From Conexivisphaera sp046536535 (GTDB lineage Archaea > Thermoproteota > Nitrososphaeria > Conexivisphaerales > Conexivisphaeraceae), in contig JAWDMO010000007.1 of assembly GCA_046536535.1 (NCBI GenBank), positions 1 through 31,002 of the forward strand: DNA of 31,002 bases, read 5' to 3'. Every line of letters begins with the position of its first letter. Within the stretch, counting starts at the first letter, position 1. The translations under genes were made by a program, and so were the position numbers. The notes below the pieces were generated by a model, which saw nothing but the letters and a program-made list of their open reading frames with translations, ran no database searches and was not told the origin of the DNA. Shown here piece by piece: positions 7,615 to 15,360 of the stretch.

Positions 7615-8820
7615 GTGCTGAGCGTGAGCGAGGGGCTGGCGCGCATATCGCGATGCCTCCGCCCCGTTCCGGGGGCGGGGAACGCGAGCGTATGGGACGT
7701 AGCGGGGTCCGTGCTGGCGGACGACGTCAGGGCCCCCGCCGACTATCCGCCGGTTCCGAAGGCCGAGTACGACGGATATGCCCTGAGGTCAGCCGAGACC
7801 CCGGGCGAGTTCAGGATATCGGGCAGCGCTCCCGTCGGCGCCATTGCGCCCGAGGTGGGCCCGCGGGAGGTGCTCTACGTGACGACCGGCGCGTATCTCC
7901 CCGGGGACCTGGACGCCGTGGTGCCACAGGAGGACGCGGAGATCATCATGAGGGATGGGTCGGAGTACCTGAGGGTGGAGCGGCGCGTGGAGCGCTGGAG
8001 CTACGTGGATCCCCCGGGATATCACGTGAGGTCCGGCGATCCGATCCTGCGGGGGGGAAGGATCCTGACGTACCTCGACGTGGTGGCGCTGGCGAGCGTC
8101 GGGATCGACTACGTGCCGGTGAGGCGCAGGGTGAGGGTCAGCGTTCTGAGCGTGGGATCCGAGCTTTCGATCGACAGGATGACCGCGCCGTCCGAGCTCA
8201 TCCGCGGGGGCGCCGTCCCGGAGTCCAACTCCATGTTGCTGAGGTGGTATCTGGGCGCCAGGGCGCCGTTCGCGGAACTCGTCAGCTCGGGCGCGGTGCG
8301 CGACGATCCCGGCGCCATAGGGCGCGAGGCGGGGCGCGCGCTCGAGGGCTCCGACGTCCTCGTGACGTTCGGCGGCAGCGGTCCCAGCTCGGTGGACTTC
8401 ACGAGGCGGCTCATGGATTCGGCCGACTGCTCAGCCGGCGACTTCAGGATGAAGCCGGGGAAGCCGGCCAAGCTGGCCGCGAACGATGGCAGGCTCATAG
8501 CCATCCTGCCCGGCCATCCGCTGGCCGCGCTGCACGCGATGACCAGGCTGCTGGACCCGCTCATCCACCTGATCGCGGGGTCGGGGGATCGCCCGTGGCC
8601 GTCCAGGGCCGCGGTCCTCGAGGAGGAGTTGCCGGAGCGGAGGATCGGGTTCTCCCAGCAGTACCTGGTGAAACTGGAGCGGGGGGACGTCGCGTCAATA
8701 GTGTACAGGCACGGAACGGGGGTCACCTCCAAGCTCGCCGGGGTGGACGGCCTCCTGAACCTGGATGAGGATGAGGCGCCCGGGCCCGGGGACCGCGTCG
8801 ACGTCGCGCTCATCCGATGA
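7615..8820 (+). CDS. moeA: Molybdopterin molybdenumtransferase MoeA
   Basis: The 401-residue product follows the MoeA plan. The N-terminal LSVSEGLARISRCLRPV is followed by YDGYALRS (family MDGYA). Next come the MPT-binding domain with VLSVGSEL, VTFGGSGPSSVDFTRRLM, MKPGKPAKLA and ILPGHPLAALHAM, and a C-terminal barrel. MoeA inserts molybdate into adenylylated molybdopterin. Two usual residues differ: the family GGVSxGxxD reads GGSGPSSVD, and LPGNP reads LPGHP, so this is a divergent member. The frame is open far upstream, but this region is the shadow of the divergent gene. GTG 7615 gives the family N-terminus (GTG 7624 is an alternative). Confidence 0.88.
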   Translation: MLSVSEGLARISRCLRPVPGAGNASVWDVAGSVLADDVRAPADYPPVPKAEYDGYALRSAETPGEFRISGSAPVGAIAPEVGPREVLYVTTGAYLPGDLDAVVPQEDAEIIMRDGSEYLRVERRVERWSYVDPPGYHVRSGDPILRGGRILTYLDVVALASVGIDYVPVRRRVRVSVLSVGSELSIDRMTAPSELIRGGAVPESNSMLLRWYLGARAPFAELVSSGAVRDDPGAIGREAGRALEGSDVLVTFGGSGPSSVDFTRRLMDSADCSAGDFRMKPGKPAKLAANDGRLIAILPGHPLAALHAMTRLLDPLIHLIAGSGDRPWPSRAAVLEEELPERRIGFSQQYLVKLERGDVASIVYRHGTGVTSKLAGVDGLLNLDEDEAPGPGDRVDVALIR

Positions 8821-8839
8821 AGATAGCGCTGACCTCCTT

Positions 8840-8858
8840 CCGCCCCTTCTAGGGGCGG
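8840..8858. terminator. Bidirectional hairpin between convergent moeA and the MPT-binding gene
   Basis: A 7-bp perfect stem (CCGCCCC / GGGGCGG) closes a 5-base loop between the two convergent stop codons, overlapping the stop of the minus-strand gene. Both genes could use it, but neither side has a long T run, so the role is inferred. Confidence 0.45.
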
Positions 8859-9901
8859 GGTTTGCCGTTCACTTTATCACGGCTTACCCGGCGTCCTTCG
8901 ACCTCCTCGAGGAAGCTCCCCATTATCCCACCGTCGCCCATCGACGTCAGCTCCTCCCTGCTCCATCTGCCGCCGGTGCAGATGCGCGGCAGCAGCACGT
9001 CCAGGACGTTCTCCCTGGAGAAGTGGACGATGCCGGACGATACGCCGATCACCGGCTTCTCGCCCAGGTACGCGAGCATGCTCATCGTCGTGGGCTTCAC
9101 GGGGAAGCCGTAGATGACGAGCCTCGCGCCGGTGTCCAGGATAGCCCTGGGCGTAACATCGGTCGGGTCCACGCTCATCCCCCCAGTCACGACGACGACG
9201 TCGGATCTCGACGCCGCGTCCGCTACGGCATCCGCTATCGCGCGCTCGTCGTCCGGGACCACGGTCTTCCCGGCCAGCCCGCAGCCGTAGAACTCCAGCT
9301 TGGGCCTCACGGCGCCCTCCGCCAGATCCTCCGTGCGCCCCTCGTAGATCTCGGTGCCCGTCACCACCAGCCACGCCCTGAGGCCGGCCGGAGGCCTGAC
9401 GCCGATGGGCGCGCGGACGAGCGAGACCGCCCGAGATACGTCGTCGCGCGATACGTAGAGCGGCACCAGCTCCACTATCGCTATCAGATCCCCGGCGGCC
9501 ACCCACGATCCGCTGCGCCGCGACATCACGCGGAAGTCGGTCGCTGAGTTCAGCTCGGCGATGGCGCCGGGGTTCGACGCGAAGTATCCGGGCCGGGATG
9601 CGTAGATGAATCCCTTGCCCTCGCCGGCGTAGCGGACCTCACAGCCCTCCCCCGCGATGGCGCCGGCGAGCTCCATGACCGCCGCGTCCTCCCACACGAC
9701 GTCGACGGCCCCGCCCTCGGGCTCCAGCACGGCTATGTAGTCGTGCCCCGCGTCCTTCAGCGCCTTCAGGTGGGATTCCTCTATCAGCTCGCCGCGCCTG
9801 ACTATGGGGCCCTTGGCCGAAGCCGAGACCGCCGTCACGTCGTGCGCAGCCCTCCTGCCCACTGCGTCCTCGGCCCTCACTATCCTCCAGCCATCCGCCA
9901 T
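8849..9901 (-). CDS. Molybdopterin-binding protein associated with molybdenum hydroxylases
   Basis: The 350-residue product begins WRIVRAEDAVGRRAAHDVTAV, then KGPIVRRGELI and HDYIAVLE, and ends with a MoCF-type domain (VVTGTEIYEGR, VVVTGGMSVDPTDVTPRAI). This layout matches MoeA-like proteins that sit beside xanthine dehydrogenase or CO dehydrogenase genes in anaerobic bacteria and archaea and are thought to handle molybdopterin for those enzymes. It is distinct from the canonical MoeA next door. A hydroxylase large subunit lies at the right end of the window. The start ATG 9901 is supported by a TATA element at 9922-9931, 25 bases upstream. Confidence 0.8.
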   Translation of the reverse strand: MADGWRIVRAEDAVGRRAAHDVTAVSASAKGPIVRRGELIEESHLKALKDAGHDYIAVLEPEGGAVDVVWEDAAVMELAGAIAGEGCEVRYAGEGKGFIYASRPGYFASNPGAIAELNSATDFRVMSRRSGSWVAAGDLIAIVELVPLYVSRDDVSRAVSLVRAPIGVRPPAGLRAWLVVTGTEIYEGRTEDLAEGAVRPKLEFYGCGLAGKTVVPDDERAIADAVADAASRSDVVVVTGGMSVDPTDVTPRAILDTGARLVIYGFPVKPTTMSMLAYLGEKPVIGVSSGIVHFSRENVLDVLLPRICTGGRWSREELTSMGDGGIMGSFLEEVEGRRVSRDKVNGKPRP

Positions 9902-9921
9902 GCCGCCCCGTCGGGCGCGAC

Positions 9922-9931
9922 GCCTATTAAA
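9922..9931 (-). promoter_or_regulatory. TATA element of the MPT-binding gene
   Basis: GTTTAATAGG on the minus strand is centred about 25 bases from the ATG at 9901, which predicts a leaderless message. Confidence 0.6.
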
Positions 9932-9976
9932 CCTAGCGAACTCAATGGATCACTGGATGCCTGTAAACATATTTAT

Positions 9977-9996
9977 TTAAGAACCGCCGCGCGGCG
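9977..9996 (-). terminator. GC palindrome then AT-rich run after moaA
   Basis: Immediately after the moaA stop, the minus strand has the 12-base perfect palindrome CGCCGCGCGGCG followed by GTTCTTAAATAAAT. A hairpin followed by an AU-rich tail would suit termination. The same AT stretch could alternatively act as a TATA element. Confidence 0.35.
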
Positions 9997-9997
9997 T

Positions 9998-10996
9998 TCA
10001 ACCGCCCAGGACGTACATCGGCCTTATCCTGTTCGGCAGGCTCCCCGACTGGATCATATACTTCACGCCCCTGTCCTTCGCGGCTACGGCCCCGCGTATC
10101 AGGTCCTCGAGCTCCCGATCCGATGCGCCGCCCCTGAGCGCGGACCTGATGTCGAACTCGGCGGGGCTGAACATGCACGGGACTATCCTCCCGTCCGCGG
10201 TCAACCTTATCCTCTCGCAGTCGTCGCAGAACGGCGCAGTTATCGATGCTATGAATCCCACGCCGCCCTTCGCGCCCCTGAACGCGTAGTTCATGGACGT
10301 GCTCCCGTCCTCCCTCGGCAGAGGCTCCAGCTCAAACCTGTCCCTGAGCTCCTCGTAAATCCTGCGCCAGGGGACGACCTTCTCCGGGCTCCATGAACCC
10401 TTTCCATCGAACGGCATGAACTCTATGAACCTGATGAACACGCCCCTGTCCCTGGCGAACTCGGCCAGGCGGGGCACCTCGTCCTCGTTGAGCCCCTTCA
10501 CGACCGGCGCGTTCAGCTTCACAGGGGAGAAGCCCGCAGATAGCGCCGCGTCTATCCCGCGCAGCACGCTGTCCAGCCCGTCGACCCCGGTTATCGCGCT
10601 GAACCTGCCGCGATCCATGCTCGGCAGGCTCACGGTCACCGCCTGGAGGCCGGCCGCCCTGAGCGCCCTCGACTTCTCCTCGAGGAGAAATCCGTTCGTG
10701 GTCATGCTGAGGCTGTCGATGCCGGGTATCGCCGCGATGATCCTGACGAGCTCCTCGACGTCCCTCCTCATAAGCGGCTCCCCCCCGGTGAGCTTCACCT
10801 TATGGACGCCCATCGACGACAGCACTCCTATCACGCGCGCCATCTCCTCGAAGGTCAGCACCGCGCTCCTCTCGAACCACGTGGGCGCCAGCGGCATGCA
10901 GTAGACGCACCTGAAATTACAGCGCTCCGTGACCGAGATCCTGACCTTCCTTATCGCCCTGCCGAATGAATCCCTGAGCGGAGGACGTACGGACAC
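9998..10996 (-). CDS. moaA: GTP 3',8-cyclase MoaA (radical SAM)
   Basis: The product (332 residues from the chosen start) catalyses the first step of Moco synthesis, rearranging GTP to 3',8-cyclo-GTP. The N-terminal radical-SAM cluster is C26, C30, C33 (CNFRCVYC), GGEPL follows at 71-75, and the C-terminal [4Fe-4S] cluster ligands are C257, C260 and C274. MoaA enzymes end with a GG tail that enters the active site, and this one ends LGG. An upstream GTG at 11008 would add four residues. I chose GTG 10996 because it lies 26 bases from the TATA centre at 11022. Confidence 0.95.
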   Translation of the reverse strand: MSVRPPLRDSFGRAIRKVRISVTERCNFRCVYCMPLAPTWFERSAVLTFEEMARVIGVLSSMGVHKVKLTGGEPLMRRDVEELVRIIAAIPGIDSLSMTTNGFLLEEKSRALRAAGLQAVTVSLPSMDRGRFSAITGVDGLDSVLRGIDAALSAGFSPVKLNAPVVKGLNEDEVPRLAEFARDRGVFIRFIEFMPFDGKGSWSPEKVVPWRRIYEELRDRFELEPLPREDGSTSMNYAFRGAKGGVGFIASITAPFCDDCERIRLTADGRIVPCMFSPAEFDIRSALRGGASDRELEDLIRGAVAAKDRGVKYMIQSGSLPNRIRPMYVLGG

Positions 10997-11017
10997 TGCG
11001 GCACCCACGTCCCGCTC

Positions 11018-11026
11018 CTAAATAAC
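11018..11026 (-). promoter_or_regulatory. TATA element of moaA
   Basis: GTTATTTAG on the minus strand is centred 26 bases upstream of GTG 10996, which supports that start over GTG 11008. Confidence 0.6.
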
Positions 11027-11067
11027 GTTAATCCGGAAACCGCCGGGGACGGTATTGTCGCGCCCTG

Positions 11068-11559
11068 TCATCGAAGCGGGCGCGCTCGGGATTGATCCAG
11101 CGCGGGAGCCCCATCGCCGTCCTTCCGCCTCTTCACCTTGTTCACCACCGCTATATCGGTGATGCGCGTCCACGGGTAGTTGCCGCCCTCGTCCTTCTCG
11201 AGCGACTTCACCATGTCCCACACGTTGAGGAGCGCCGCGGCGACGCCGCTCAGCGCCTCCATCTCCACCCCGGTCTTCGCAATTGCCCTGACCGTGACGG
11301 TGACGGCGACGCCGTCCGGCTCGAGCTCGACGTCCACATCTATGCCGGTTATGGGTATGTTGTGGCAGAACGGAAGCGCGTAGGGGGTCCCCTTGACCGC
11401 CTCCATGGCGACCACCCTGGATATAGAGAGCGGATCGCCTTTCTTGACCTCGCCGCGCCTTATCGCCTCGACGGTGGCCTCCCTCAGCCTTATCCTGCCG
11501 GTCGCGGTCGCCTCGCGGTACACGTCGTCCTTACCGGTAACGTCGATCATCATAGCCAT
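11068..11559 (-). CDS. moaC: Cyclic pyranopterin monophosphate synthase MoaC
   Basis: The 163-residue product converts 3',8-cyclo-GTP to cyclic pyranopterin monophosphate, the step after MoaA. Family motifs are MIDVTGKDDVYREATA at the N-terminus, LPFCHNIPITGI (His66), GVEMEALSGVAAAL and KDEGGNYPWTRI near residues 130-143. Length is normal, with a short basic tail. It is transcribed from its own TATA box at 11580-11588, divergent from moaB, and lies 72 bases upstream of moaA on the same strand. Confidence 0.95.
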   Translation of the reverse strand: MAMMIDVTGKDDVYREATATGRIRLREATVEAIRRGEVKKGDPLSISRVVAMEAVKGTPYALPFCHNIPITGIDVDVELEPDGVAVTVTVRAIAKTGVEMEALSGVAAALLNVWDMVKSLEKDEGGNYPWTRITDIAVVNKVKRRKDGDGAPALDQSRARPLR

Positions 11560-11579
11560 CGGGGGGCCGGCGATCCGCC

Positions 11580-11588
11580 GGTAAAAAC
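11580..11588 (-). promoter_or_regulatory. TATA element of moaC
   Basis: GTTTTTACC on the minus strand is centred 25 bases from the ATG at 11559. It forms one half of a divergent moaC/moaB promoter pair. Confidence 0.55.
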
Positions 11589-11619
11589 GTGCCGTCCGTC
11601 CGGAACGGATCGGTTAAGG

Positions 11620-11627
11620 CTTATACC
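11620..11627 (+). promoter_or_regulatory. TATA element of moaB
   Basis: CTTATACC is centred about 25 bases upstream of the ATG at 11649. The spacing favours this ATG over the in-frame ATG at 11640. Confidence 0.6.
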
Positions 11628-11648
11628 GATCCACCGCGGATGGACCGC

Positions 11649-12161
11649 ATGGTGCACCCAACGCCCGACGTGGAACCGGTCTTCGCCGTCCTGGTCACGA
11701 GCGACAGCAGGTTCACCGCCCTCATGGAGGGCTCGCCCTACGACGACGAGAGCGGGTCCACAGCCGCCGGGATCCTGAGGGCGGCCGGCCTCAGGGTCCT
11801 CGGGCCGCTCATACTGCCGAACGACGAGCTGGTGATAATGGGTACCGCGTCCTATCTCGTGGGCAGGGGACTCGCCAACGCCGTGCTGATCGTGGGCGGC
11901 ACGGGGGCATCACCCAGGGACGTCAGCGCGGACGCGGTGGAGGAGCTGTGCGACCGCATCCTCCCCGGGTTCGGGGAGGCGTTCAGGGCGCTCACGATGG
12001 ACGAGGACGTTGTGAAATCGATCCTGACCAGGGCCATCGCCGGCACGTGTGACGGCGCCGTGGCGTTCGCCGTGCCGGGGAATCCGGACGCTGTGAAGCT
12101 GGCCGTGGAGCGCCTGATAGTGCCGTCGATAAGGCACCTCCTGGGCGAGCTGAACAGATGA
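11649..12161 (+). CDS. moaB: Molybdopterin adenylyltransferase-family protein MoaB/Mog
   Basis: The 170-residue product has the MPT-binding fold of MoaB/Mog: VLVTSDSR, a DDESGSTAAGILRAAG segment, LIVGGTGASPRDVSADAVEEL (TGGTG-type loop) and AVPGNPDAVKLAVERLIVPSIRHLLGEL at the C-terminus. In archaea such proteins adenylylate molybdopterin before MoeA inserts molybdate. The first 20 codons of the longer open frame (from 11589) lie upstream of the TATA box and are discarded. Confidence 0.9.
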   Translation: MVHPTPDVEPVFAVLVTSDSRFTALMEGSPYDDESGSTAAGILRAAGLRVLGPLILPNDELVIMGTASYLVGRGLANAVLIVGGTGASPRDVSADAVEELCDRILPGFGEAFRALTMDEDVVKSILTRAIAGTCDGAVAFAVPGNPDAVKLAVERLIVPSIRHLLGELNR

Positions 12162-12185
12162 GCCGGGGCGCCAACCCATTCAATC

Positions 12186-12193
12186 TTTATATC
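12186..12193 (+). promoter_or_regulatory. TATA element upstream of the UPF0282 gene
   Basis: TTTATATC lies just after the moaB stop. It is too far (about 130 bases) from the UPF0282 start for a leaderless message but sits 29 bases from a TTG (12219) that opens a 33-codon ORF. Confidence 0.55.
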
Positions 12194-12218
12194 ATTGCGG
12201 ACTGCGTAGGGATATCCG

Positions 12219-12320
12219 TTGACGCAGCGCGGACGCGCGGCGCCGCTCCGGTGCGCGGGGCGCGGTCGGCCCGGGCCCGACGCGGCGCATGGCCCCTCGC
12301 GGATCGGAGATGTCCTGTGA
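12219..12320 (+). CDS. Possible leaderless upstream ORF coupled to the UPF0282 gene
   Basis: A 33-codon ORF starts with TTG at the position expected for a leaderless start from the TATA box at 12186-12193. It ends with TGA at 12318-12320, overlapping the ATG of the next gene (TGATG). The peptide is Arg-, Gly- and Pro-rich and resembles no known protein. Its value may lie in delivering ribosomes to the next start. Coding status is uncertain. Confidence 0.3.
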   Translation: MTQRGRAAPLRCAGRGRPGPDAAHGPSRIGDVL

Positions 12321-13267
12321 TGCCGGGGAACGGCCTGAGATGGATGAGGGTGGGGCCCTTCGGGGTCTCGATACTGGCCGCCGACAGCATGGGGGTCCGC
12401 AGCCTCGCCACGATGGTGGATGCCTGCGGGACGCTGATTGGACTGGACCTCGGCGCCTCGATAGCCCCGAGGCGCTACGGGCTGCCGCCGCACAGATCGG
12501 AGCTCTCGGCGCTGTCCAGGGCTATGGACGCCGTGATCGGGGCCGCCCGGGAGGTCGGGGCCATCGTGATATCGCACTATCACTACGATCACTACATGAG
12601 GGATCATCCCGAGTTGTACCGCGGGAAGAGGCTGTTCGTCAAGAATCCATCGAGCGACGTCAACGGGAGCCAGAGGTGGAGGGCCAGGGCGTTCCTGGAA
12701 GGGGCGGGCGTATCCAGGGCGGCGGAGGTCCATCACGCCGACGGCGGCGCGTTCGACCTGGGGGGCATCAGGATGGAGTTCTCCAGGGCCGTGTGGCACG
12801 GCGAGCCCGGGACGCCGGTCGGCAGGGTCATCATGTCGAGGATCTCGTGCGGCGGTGAATCCGTGGTTTTCGCGAGCGACGTGCAGGGGCCCGCGGACCC
12901 CGACGCGCTGGTCGCGCTCGAGATGTGGAGCGGCGCGCGGCTGCTGGAGCTGAGCGGACCCCCAACGTACTTCGCGGGGCTCAAGGTCCCCGAGGACGCC
13001 GTGGACGCAGGCCTCGCGGGGCTCATGGAGCTCATAAGGTCGCGCGTCGCGGAAACGGTGGTCGTCGACCATCATCTGTTGAGGGACCTGGAATACAGGA
13101 AGGCGATATCGGCGCACGTCGCCGAGGCCGCCGCGCGCGGCGTCAGGTTGCTCACGGCGGCGGAGTTCATGGGCGCGGACGTCGAGCAGCTGGAGGCCAT
13201 GAGGAGGTACCTGTGGTCTAGGGACCCCGCTAGGACGCCAGGCAGCGCTGCTCAACGGACCTTCTGA
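12320..13267 (+). CDS. UPF0282 family metallo-beta-lactamase-fold protein
   Basis: The 315-residue product contains LAADSMGVRSLATMVDACG and IAPRRYGLPPHRSEL, characteristic of the archaeal UPF0282 family, and the metal-binding motif HYHYDH (His86, His88, Asp90, His91). A later FASDVQGP and VVDHHLLRDLEYR supply further ligands. The fold implies a hydrolase, perhaps on nucleic acid or a phosphoester, but no reaction is established. A GGAG sequence lies shortly before the overlapping GTG 12317/ATG 12320; the frame is open back to 12158 without protein-like content. The 3' end overlaps the convergent thioredoxin gene by 38 bases. Confidence 0.88.
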   Translation: MPGNGLRWMRVGPFGVSILAADSMGVRSLATMVDACGTLIGLDLGASIAPRRYGLPPHRSELSALSRAMDAVIGAAREVGAIVISHYHYDHYMRDHPELYRGKRLFVKNPSSDVNGSQRWRARAFLEGAGVSRAAEVHHADGGAFDLGGIRMEFSRAVWHGEPGTPVGRVIMSRISCGGESVVFASDVQGPADPDALVALEMWSGARLLELSGPPTYFAGLKVPEDAVDAGLAGLMELIRSRVAETVVVDHHLLRDLEYRKAISAHVAEAAARGVRLLTAAEFMGADVEQLEAMRRYLWSRDPARTPGSAAQRTF

Positions 13268-13658
13268 GCACCGGCTCCGACATCGCGCCTATCAGCCTGT
13301 CGACCTCCCTGCCGTCCTCGAGGAATATCAGCGTCGGTATCCCCATGATGTCGTATCTGTACGCTATGTCCGGATTGTCGTCCACATTGACCCTTGCGAA
13401 CGCCACCTTGCCGGCGAAGCTCTTCGCCAGCTTCATCACGATCGGCTCTATCAGTTTGCACGGATAGCACCACTCGGCCCAGAAGTCGACGATGACGCAG
13501 TGGTGCTTGGAGGTGAATTCATCGAAGTTCCCGGTATTGAGCTCCACCGGCTCCGCGCTGACCTCCCCGGCGGCCGGCACCTGGGCGGAGGCCGCTAGCC
13601 TCCTCATTATGGTGTCCTTTATGCGCTCCTCGAGATCGGAGTCGTCGGACAGGCTCAT
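13230..13658 (-). CDS. trxA: Thioredoxin with N-terminal extension
   Basis: The 142-residue product has the thioredoxin active site WCYPC (Cys64, Cys67) and the cis-proline loop GIPT (Pro108). About 40 residues precede the fold and include a charged helix (DLEERIKDTIMRRLAAS) not present in minimal thioredoxins. CYPC differs from the usual CGPC, so the redox potential may differ. It reduces disulfides in the cytoplasm. A TATA element at 13681-13689 lies 27 bases upstream of the ATG, overlapping the stop of the membrane protein gene. Confidence 0.92.
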   Translation of the reverse strand: MSLSDDSDLEERIKDTIMRRLAASAQVPAAGEVSAEPVELNTGNFDEFTSKHHCVIVDFWAEWCYPCKLIEPIVMKLAKSFAGKVAFARVNVDDNPDIAYRYDIMGIPTLIFLEDGREVDRLIGAMSEPVLRRSVEQRCLAS

Positions 13659-13680
13659 TGCGGACGGGCCGACGGAGGCC

Positions 13681-13689
13681 GGTTAAACC
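13681..13689 (-). promoter_or_regulatory. TATA element of the thioredoxin gene
   Basis: GGTTTAACC on the minus strand is centred 27 bases from ATG 13658 and overlaps the stop codon of the preceding gene, so thioredoxin probably has its own leaderless transcript. Confidence 0.6.
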
Positions 13690-14402
13690 TTTTCTGAGGA
13701 ACCGACGGGGGCGAGCAGCCCGGCCACCACTACGTAGAGGGCGCCGGCGGAGGTCGCGAGCAACGGCGGTGCCGGCAAAACGGGCGATGCAAGGGCCACT
13801 ATCGAGAGCGCCAGGAGGCCCGCGGCCACCAGCGGGCGATCCGCGCGGAATGGACATGACGGGAGGCCGCGGCCGCTATACGCGGCCAGGGCCGCCGACG
13901 CGGCCAGCGAGAACGACGCGGCCATCGCGGGATGGCCCAGGTAGCCGGCGGCGGCCGCGACGAGGTAGCCGGCCGGAAGGAGGAGCTCGTGCAGCCTGCG
14001 GCGCCGGCCTCCCGCCGCCAGGTAGCCGGCCGCGGCCAGGACCGGGAGCAGCGGATATCCCCAGGAGAAGGCCGCCGACGCGGCTATCGCCAGGAGCGCG
14101 GGGCGGCCGGCGCCGCGCATCGCCGCAAGGAGCGCGGCCGCGGCCAGCGGAACGACGACCAGGAACGCGGGCGATGCCGGCGATGCGAGCGCGGATGCCG
14201 CTATCAGCGTGAGGAGCACGGATACGGGCACGCCTCCATCCACGGAAGTCGACGCGGCGTACACCGCGAGCATCCCGGAGGCGGCCAGCAGGAGCCTCCA
14301 GTCGGGGATGGGATAGTACGCATATGTGGCCAGCGCCGCCGCCAGCAGGAGGGACGCCGCGGCCAGGAGTTCCCTGTAGGGCGGGCGAGCCATGGACGAC
14401 AC
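13683..14402 (-). CDS. Polytopic membrane protein of unknown function
   Basis: The 239-residue product is extremely rich in Ala and Leu, with about seven or eight hydrophobic segments separated by short basic loops (GGRRRRLHE near residue 130). No conserved motif was recognised. It starts with GTG immediately after the ctaB stop codon (ATG 14393 is an alternative), so the two are almost certainly one operon. A link to heme O synthesis or terminal oxidase assembly is inferred from this context only. Confidence 0.7.
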   Translation of the reverse strand: MSSMARPPYRELLAAASLLLAAALATYAYYPIPDWRLLLAASGMLAVYAASTSVDGGVPVSVLLTLIAASALASPASPAFLVVVPLAAAALLAAMRGAGRPALLAIAASAAFSWGYPLLPVLAAAGYLAAGGRRRRLHELLLPAGYLVAAAAGYLGHPAMAASFSLAASAALAAYSGRGLPSCPFRADRPLVAAGLLALSIVALASPVLPAPPLLATSAGALYVVVAGLLAPVGSSEKV

Positions 14403-15254
14403 CTACGGAAGGCCCAGGAGGCCCTCGATAGCCTCCAGGACGAAGACGACCGCTATGAGCGGGCTCGCCATCTTGAACATGCCGAGGGCGGCGTCCCTGC
14501 TGGGCGTCCTCCTGAAATCCTCCGCCCTCTTCACCGCGACCGCCGCGAGCACCGTCGCGACGATTGCGGCCAGCACCCCCCTGTGCTCGATCGCGTAGTA
14601 CGCCCAGGCGAGCGCCGGTATGGCGGCGGTCGAGTACTCCGTGTACCTGGCGGCATATGATGGACCCCTGATGACCGGGAGCATGGGCACGGCGGCCATC
14701 CTGTAATCGTCGAGGTAATAGGTGGCTATGAACCATATGTGCATGGGGATCCACGCCAGGACCACCGCGGAGAGCAAGATGCCTCCCGGCGTAAACCCCT
14801 CGGCGAGCGCCCATCCCCCCAGGGCCGGCATCGCGCCGGCTATTCCGCCCAGCACGACGCTATAGGGGGTCACGCGCTTCACGATGTTCGTGTAGATCAG
14901 TATGTCGGAGATGAACCCCACGAGTATCGTCAGCGCCAGGGCGCCCGACCGGAGGGAGGCCACCACCACCGATGACAGGAACATCGACGTCGAGATGGCC
15001 ACGGCGGCGGCGGGGGACACCGAGCCCGACGGCAGCGGCCTCCTGGAGGTCCTCGGCATCAGCGCATCGATGTCGCGCTCCAGGTACATGTTGGCCGCGG
15101 TGGTGCCGGAGATCGCCAGCGCCTCCGCCGCCGTCAGGACAACTACGTCGAGCGGGGACCTGCCGCCCGCGGCCAGGTATGAGCAGTACGCTGTCACCAT
15201 CAGGAGCAGCGTCTGGGAAGGCTTGATGAGCCCCGCGATATCCCCGGGCCGCAC
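14403..15254 (-). CDS. ctaB: Protoheme IX farnesyltransferase (heme O synthase)
   Basis: The 283-residue integral membrane protein belongs to the UbiA prenyltransferase superfamily. It carries the heme O synthase signature NMYLERDIDALMPRTSRRPL at 55-74, with the Asp residues that bind Mg-farnesyl diphosphate, and a second Asp-containing loop YYLDDYRMAAVPMLPV. It attaches a farnesyl group to heme B to make heme O for heme-copper oxidases, implying aerobic or microaerobic respiration. It starts at GTG 15254, about 30 bases from a TATA element, and is followed directly by a membrane protein gene. Confidence 0.93.
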   Translation of the reverse strand: MRPGDIAGLIKPSQTLLLMVTAYCSYLAAGGRSPLDVVVLTAAEALAISGTTAANMYLERDIDALMPRTSRRPLPSGSVSPAAAVAISTSMFLSSVVVASLRSGALALTILVGFISDILIYTNIVKRVTPYSVVLGGIAGAMPALGGWALAEGFTPGGILLSAVVLAWIPMHIWFIATYYLDDYRMAAVPMLPVIRGPSYAARYTEYSTAAIPALAWAYYAIEHRGVLAAIVATVLAAVAVKRAEDFRRTPSRDAALGMFKMASPLIAVVFVLEAIEGLLGLP

Positions 15255-15280
15255 GGCCGCACGGGCGCGCGGATGGTACT

Positions 15281-15288
15281 AAACTTTA
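15281..15288 (-). promoter_or_regulatory. TATA element of ctaB
   Basis: TAAAGTTT on the minus strand is centred about 30 bases from GTG 15254. It is part of a short AT-rich divergent promoter shared with the HAD gene. Confidence 0.5.
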
Positions 15289-15295
15289 GCCTCAA

Positions 15296-15304
15296 ATTTA
15301 TTAA
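15296..15304 (+). promoter_or_regulatory. TATA element upstream of the HAD phosphatase
   Basis: ATTTATTAA on the plus strand would start transcription near 15326, beside GTG 15328 of a 10-codon ORF and about 30 bases ahead of the proposed HAD start. Confidence 0.5.
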
Positions 15305-15327
15305 GCGACGGATCGCATGGCCGGCCG

Positions 15328-15360
15328 GTGGACATGGAAAACCGATCCGCAAGCTGGTGA
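15328..15360 (+). CDS. Possible 10-codon leaderless upstream ORF coupled to the HAD gene
   Basis: GTG at 15328 is at leaderless distance from the TATA box. The ORF encodes MDMENRSASW and ends with TGA at 15358-15360, overlapping GTG 15357 as GTGA. It is too short to prove, but it repeats the arrangement seen at 12219-12320. Confidence 0.25.
   Translation: MDMENRSASW

Noticed and set aside
8812..8834. Possible box C-like CCGATGA and box D-like CTGA near the moeA stop
   Set aside because: The spacing is only 8 bases, there is no C'/D' pair and no promoter, so it does not form a C/D sRNA.
12195..12320. GC-rich leader considered as a tRNA or structured RNA gene
   Set aside because: No T-loop (GTTCGA-like) sequence or acceptor pairing; a short coupled ORF is a simpler reading.
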